Shown here piece after piece: positions 60,496 through 64,000 of a DNA stretch of 64,000 bases. The notes under the pieces were generated by a model. The model was not told the DNA's origin and searched no databases. It saw nothing but the letters and a program-made list of their open reading frames with translations. The first letter of the stretch is position 1; each line of letters begins with the position of its first letter. Source of the stretch: JACVRW01 sp963751105 (lineage in GTDB: Bacteria; Actinomycetota; Thermoleophilia; Solirubrobacterales; Thermoleophilaceae); NCBI GenBank assembly GCA_963751105.1, contig CAVVTG010000002.1, forward strand, positions 1,984,001 to 2,048,000. The letters are read 5' to 3'. The translations under genes were made by a program, and so were the position numbers.

Positions 60496-61698
60496 CTAGA
60501 TCTTGTTGCGCTCGAGCAGCTTCTTGCCGATCACCATGCGCTGGATCTCGGAGGTGCCCTCGCCGATCAGGAGGAGCGGAGCGTCGCGGTAGAGCCGCTC
60601 GATCTCGTACTCCTTCGAGTAGCCGTAGCCGCCGTGGATGCGGAAGGACTCCTCCACCACCTCCTTGCCGGTCTCCGAGGCGAACAGCTTGGCCATCCCG
60701 GCCTCGAGGTCCGAGCGCTCGCCCGCATCCTTCATGCGGGCCGCCTTGAGCGTGAGCAGGCGTGCCGCCTCGATCTTGGTGGCCATGTCGGCCAGCTTGA
60801 ACTGGATGGCCTGGTGCTTGGCGATCTGGCGGCCGAACGTCTTGCGCTCCTGGGAGTAGCGCAGCGCCAGCTCCAGGGCACGCTGGGCGATCCCGACGCC
60901 GCGCGCGGCCACGTTGACCCGGCCCACCTCGAGGGCATCCATCATCTGCGCGAAGCCCCTGCCCAGCCCGTCCTCCTCACCGCCGAGAATGCGCTCGGGC
61001 GGGCAGCGGAATCCGTCGTAGACGAGCTCGGTGGACTCGACGCCCTTGTAGCCGAGCTTCTTGATCTGCGGCGGTATCGTGAGCCCTTCGACGTGCGCCT
61101 CACCCGGGGTCTTCTCGGTGATGAAGCAGGTCATCCCCGTATGGGCCGGCTCGGCCTTCGGGTCGGACTTCATCAGCACGAAGACCACGCCCGAGCGAAG
61201 CCCGTTGGTGACCCACATCTTCTGCCCGTTGAGCTCCCAGTCGCCGTCGTCGGTCTTCTTGGCGCTGGCCTTTATGCCCTGCACGTCAGAGCCGACCTCC
61301 GGCTCCGACAGCGAGAACGCGGCGCGGATCTCACCGGTGGCCATCTTCGGGAGGAAGTAGTCCTTCTGCTCGTCGGTCCCGAACTTGAGGAGCAGGTACG
61401 AGCCGATGAAGTGGGTGTTGACGATGCCCGAGACCGAGATCCAGCCGCGGGAGAGCTCCTCCACGATCATCGTGTACGTGGTGAGGTCGAGGCCCATTCC
61501 CCCGTACTCCTCGGGGATGGTCACCCCGAACAGGCCCAGCTCCTTCATCTGCTCGACCACGCCCTCCGGGAAGGTGTCCTCGTGGTCGTGCTCCTCCGCC
61601 ACGGGCAGGACCTCGTTGTCGACGAACTGCCGGACCATCTCGGTGATGGCCTTCTGGTCGTCGGTCTTCTCGGTGAAGGGATTCGTGGCTACTGCCAT
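60496..61698 (-). CDS. mcd: Acyl-CoA dehydrogenase, probable methylsuccinyl-CoA dehydrogenase
   Basis: 400 residues. FAD-dependent alpha,beta-dehydrogenation. AFSLSEPEVGSDVQGIKASA is the FAD/substrate signature, GRVNVAARGVGIAQRALELA and QERKTFGRQIAKHQAIQFKL follow, and the C-terminal GGYGYSKEYEIERLYRDAPL is standard. The catalytic Glu is probably in LIGEGTSEIQ. The length fits the 400-residue enzyme of Streptomyces ccr clusters; with the other four pathway enzymes in the window that role is favoured. An 18-bp palindrome lies 24 bases upstream. Confidence 0.85.
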   Translation of the reverse strand: MAVATNPFTEKTDDQKAITEMVRQFVDNEVLPVAEEHDHEDTFPEGVVEQMKELGLFGVTIPEEYGGMGLDLTTYTMIVEELSRGWISVSGIVNTHFIGSYLLLKFGTDEQKDYFLPKMATGEIRAAFSLSEPEVGSDVQGIKASAKKTDDGDWELNGQKMWVTNGLRSGVVFVLMKSDPKAEPAHTGMTCFITEKTPGEAHVEGLTIPPQIKKLGYKGVESTELVYDGFRCPPERILGGEEDGLGRGFAQMMDALEVGRVNVAARGVGIAQRALELALRYSQERKTFGRQIAKHQAIQFKLADMATKIEAARLLTLKAARMKDAGERSDLEAGMAKLFASETGKEVVEESFRIHGGYGYSKEYEIERLYRDAPLLLIGEGTSEIQRMVIGKKLLERNKI

Positions 61699-61721
61699 GG
61701 CTGCAGGCGCGCTCCGGAGTC

Positions 61722-61739
61722 GTTGACTGGCGAGTCAAC
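61722..61739. promoter_or_regulatory. 18-bp operator-like palindrome before the acyl-CoA dehydrogenase
   Basis: GTTGACT-GGCG-AGTCAAC: perfect 7-base arms around 4 bases. The shape suits a TetR- or FadR-like repressor of acyl-CoA metabolism. Minus-strand TATCCT (61747-61742) just upstream is a candidate -10, so the palindrome would sit at the transcription start. Confidence 0.55.
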
Positions 61740-61783
61740 AGAGGATATCCCGCCGCGCCGGTCGGGCGACGCCGTGTTCTGGG

Positions 61784-62370
61784 CTAGTAGCCGGAGGGAT
61801 GGCGCGCCACGAAGGCGCTCGAGCGCCGCAGGCTGCGGCTCCAGCGCGGGCCGGTGCTCGGACCGGGCGCGTCGGCGTCGTGCATCGAGGTGTCGAAGCG
61901 GAAGCCGGCGATGACCACGTAGGCGTGCCCGCTGTGGGCGTACACCGTGATCCACTGGCCGGTCCCCTCCTCACCCCAGTCCATCATGGCGCCGCTCGGG
62001 AAGCGGCGAGCGCAGGAAGCGACCGCCGTAGAGCGCGTAGGAAACGGCGCCCGAGCAGTCGTAGCCCGAGTCGAGGCTGCCCTTGCGGTAGAGCTGGTGC
62101 CCGCCGCCGTAGCGGTAGGGCTTCTCGACGATCCGGTTGGCCGCCCTGATGGCCTTGACCACCCGCCGGGGCGCCGAGGCCGGCGCGATCAGCGCGCCCG
62201 TTGACCAGCGTCGCCTTCTCGGGCGGAGGCGGCGGGGGCGTGAACGTGGCTCCGCCGCCACCCGAGCTGACCACGTCGGCACCGGCGACCGGTGCGAAGG
62301 CGGTGAGTCCCGCGAGGCATGCGAATGCCGCAGCGGCACGCACGAGCGTTTTGGGCAAAGGTGAAGGCAT
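61784..62370 (-). CDS. NlpC/P60 peptidoglycan hydrolase (two frame breaks)
   Basis: About 194 residues when repaired. Frame 1 (from the ATG at 62370): signal peptide and proline linker (TFTPPPPPPEKATLVNG). After an indel near 62195, frame 2: ALIAPASAPRRVVKAIRAAN, YRYGGGHQ and the catalytic Cys in DSGYDCSGAVSYAL. After an extra G near 61997, frame 3: SGAMMDWGEEGTGQWITVYA, the catalytic His in HSGHAYVVIAG, and the end VARHPSGY. The three parts make one normal secreted NlpC/P60 protein. It cuts peptide cross-links of the wall. A c-di-AMP riboswitch precedes it. Confidence 0.85.
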
Positions 62371-62377
62371 TCTCTCT

Positions 62378-62512
62378 CGAACGCCTACGGGGTTAGCTGA
62401 CGGGCTCGCGCTGAAAGAGCTTGCGCGCTCTCGACTTGAGAGTTCGCCCCAGTGGCCGAAGCCACCTTGGTTCCCCCGCTCCGCTGGTTAGGCGGATTCG
62501 GCGTGGCGAGCA
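62378..62512 (-). promoter_or_regulatory. Cyclic di-AMP riboswitch (ydaO/yuaA type)
   Basis: Read on the minus strand: CGCCGAATCCGCC, then GGGGGAACCA, GGGGCGAACTC and the 3' signature CCCGTCAGCTAACCCCGTAG followed by GCG, ending 8 bases before the ATG at 62370. The 3' half is nearly identical to the copy at 40787. Expected to repress the NlpC/P60 gene when c-di-AMP is high. Confidence 0.9.
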
Positions 62513-62647
62513 ACCTAGCAGAAGTCTCGGCGAGCGTCCTTGGCCGGGGTTGAGTCCTCTCGAGAAGGAATTCGCCCTCCTCGGGTGCGCTCCTGCCAGG
62601 TTTGCGGGCGCGGTGTGAAATGCGGCCCGTGCCGGGCGTTGGTGTCC

Positions 62648-64000
62648 GTGGACCAGTTGCTCTCGCGATCGCTATTGACTCTCTGCGCCTCGGCCGCGGT
62701 GCTGCTCGGCGCCGCCGTGCCTGCGGCCGCGGCCACCCTGCCGCCCGGCTTCAGCGAGCAGATCATGGTCAGCGGCCTGACCCGGCCCATGGACGTGGCC
62801 TGGGCGCCGGACGGCCGGATGTTCGTGATCCAGAAGGACGGGCGGCTGCTGGTGGTGCCGCCGGGCTCAACCCGAGCCGTTCAGGTCGACGACTTCTCGC
62901 TCATGGTCAACGGCCAGCTCGACCGTGGCCTGCTGGGGCTGGCGGTGGACGCGGACTTCGCGACCAACCAGTACGTCTATCTGCTGTTCACCTACGACAT
63001 CGATCCCCCGGGGCCCGGGGAGAGCGAGTCATCAGGGGAGATGGTGTCCCAACTGCTTCGCCTACGGATAAACCCGCTCAACCAGGTGATTACCCAGACC
63101 GCCATTCTCGGAACGGAGGTCGGCGGGCCCTGCCCCGCGCCGGACAACGACGTCGACTGCATTCCCTCCGAGGGATCCACCCACTCGATCGGGACCGTGC
63201 GAGCGGATCCCGACGGCAGCCTCTGGGTGGGTAGTGGCGACGGCTTCGGTGCGGGTGTCGTGGACCCGCCGGTTCGCACCTACGACGAGGAGAGCATGGC
63301 CGGCAAGATCCTCCACATCGACCGGGACGGGAAGGGGCTGGAGGGCCACCCCTTCTGCCAGGACGAGACCGACCTCGACCTTGTCTGCACCAAGGTCCAT
63401 TCCAGAGGCTTCCGCAATCCCTTCCGTTTCACCCTCCGGCCGGGCGGAGGCCTGGTGGTGGGTGACGTGGGTTGGACCCGTCGCGAGGAGATCGACCTAG
63501 TTCCGGCGGCGGGTGGCGGAAGCTACGGCTGGCCCTGCTTCGAGGGCAGCATCGTCACCCCCGGTTACGCCGCCCTCCCGGATTGCGCCGGGGTGACCGG
63601 TCAGGCCGCTCCCGCCTACGACTACGAGCACTTTGGCACCAACTCGGTGGTGGGCGGACCCACCTACACCGGAGGCGGCTATCCGGCCGCCTACCGAAAC
63701 TCGATCTTCTTCGGGGACTTCACCGGCGGCTTCGTCAACCGGCTCGTGCCCAACGGGGCCGGAGGCTTCAGTGCGCAACCGTTCGCCACCGGCTGGCGCG
63801 GCGTGGCGCTCGAGACCGCGCCCAACGGTGACCTGGTTTCGGTCAATCCAGTGGACTTCGGGGTCAGCGGCGCCGGCACCGTGACCCGCATCACCTATGC
63901 CCCACCGAGTCCCCCTCCTCCTGCGAGCCCGCCGCCCGCGCCGCCACCCCCCGCCGACACGCCGCGGGCCGCGGCTGCGGCTGGGTTCGGTCAAGCCGCG
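62648..64000 (+). CDS. Secreted PQQ-type sugar dehydrogenase (glucose/sorbosone family), partial
   Basis: 451 codons visible; it runs off the right edge. Start GTG at 62648 (or 62642). Signal peptide (LLTLCASAAVLLGAAVPAAA). Six-bladed beta-propeller of the GSDH family: VSGLTRPMDVAWAPDGRMFV, GQLDRGLLGLAVDADFATN, SIGTVRADPDGSLWVGSGDG, HSRGFRNPFRFTLRP and GDVGWTRREEIDLVPAAGGG with GSYGWPCFEG. The end seen here is a proline-rich linker (PPSPPPPASPPPAPPPP), so another domain or anchor should follow. Substrate and true PQQ use unknown. Confidence 0.88.
   Translation, partial: MDQLLSRSLLTLCASAAVLLGAAVPAAAATLPPGFSEQIMVSGLTRPMDVAWAPDGRMFVIQKDGRLLVVPPGSTRAVQVDDFSLMVNGQLDRGLLGLAVDADFATNQYVYLLFTYDIDPPGPGESESSGEMVSQLLRLRINPLNQVITQTAILGTEVGGPCPAPDNDVDCIPSEGSTHSIGTVRADPDGSLWVGSGDGFGAGVVDPPVRTYDEESMAGKILHIDRDGKGLEGHPFCQDETDLDLVCTKVHSRGFRNPFRFTLRPGGGLVVGDVGWTRREEIDLVPAAGGGSYGWPCFEGSIVTPGYAALPDCAGVTGQAAPAYDYEHFGTNSVVGGPTYTGGGYPAAYRNSIFFGDFTGGFVNRLVPNGAGGFSAQPFATGWRGVALETAPNGDLVSVNPVDFGVSGAGTVTRITYAPPSPPPPASPPPAPPPPADTPRAAAAAGFGQAA

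Noticed and set aside
1..64000. tRNA, rRNA, CRISPR array, insertion sequence, prophage or integrase
   Set aside because: No cloverleaf, repeat-spacer pattern, transposase or integrase motif was seen on either strand.

Overview
The window is about 70% GC and almost gap-free. Genes are often coupled by 1-8 base overlaps. It looks like chromosome of a high-GC actinobacterium. A deep-branching soil lineage such as Thermoleophilia/Solirubrobacterales is my best guess, inferred from a CofG-type F420 gene, an F420-type LLM oxidoreductase, a class E sortase with an LPFTG protein, c-di-AMP riboswitches before cell-wall genes, a complete Streptomyces-type ethylmalonyl-CoA gene set and many leaderless-type starts. 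No rRNA, tRNA, CRISPR array, prophage or insertion sequence was recognised.

Layout. 1-3.5 kb: partial cofG, an orphan THI5-like lipoprotein coupled to a diguanylate cyclase, two small genes. 3.5-6.5 kb: a metal operon (Tat-exported two-domain multicopper oxidase, ZIP permease with an extra extracytoplasmic domain, MntR-type regulator) behind a DtxR-style palindrome. 6.5-13.6 kb: YgfZ-like protein, acyltransferase, a coiled-coil/nuclease-like protein, GST-like protein, a MarR-MFS efflux pair, a decayed DUF1707-FHA gene. 13.7-19.5 kb: crotonyl-CoA carboxylase/reductase, ClpS, a metallo-hydrolase, ethylmalonyl-CoA mutase, MeaB. 19.6-31.6 kb: mixed metabolism (MobA-like, LLM oxidoreductase, CoA-transferase beside a TPP enzyme, FUSC protein, aldehyde dehydrogenase with an isocitrate/isopropylmalate-type dehydrogenase, GTP-PEPCK). 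31.7-51.2 kb: surface polysaccharide locus (sortase, LPFTG protein, two ligase/polymerase proteins, flippase, initiating transferase, Wzz/BY-kinase protein, three glycosyltransferases, two DegT proteins, epimerase, nucleotidyltransferase, CAP protein, secreted glycosidase-like protein), with the MaoC hydratase inside it. 51.3-64 kb: CoA-ester lyase, LAL and SARP regulators, cysteine-desulfurase-like enzyme, a CoA-ligase/ferredoxin operon, SCP2-like protein, acyl-CoA dehydrogenase, NlpC/P60 hydrolase, sugar dehydrogenase running off the right edge.

How it fits together. The five distinctive ethylmalonyl-CoA enzymes (Ccr, Ecm, mesaconyl-CoA hydratase, CoA-ester lyase, methylsuccinyl-CoA dehydrogenase candidate) plus MeaB are all here but scattered over 48 kb. 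With PEPCK they would let the cell grow on acetate-level carbon. A candidate succinate/malate-CoA ligase sits in the same arm. The metal operon suggests manganese-responsive copper-oxidase chemistry outside the membrane and is the most interesting module.

Caution. At least eight single-base frame breaks interrupt genes whose two halves read as one normal protein. Repairing them gives whole-codon lengths typical of each family. They look like indel errors in the assembly more than true decay, and they create two false fusions (TPP enzyme with FUSC protein; SARP regulator with desulfurase).
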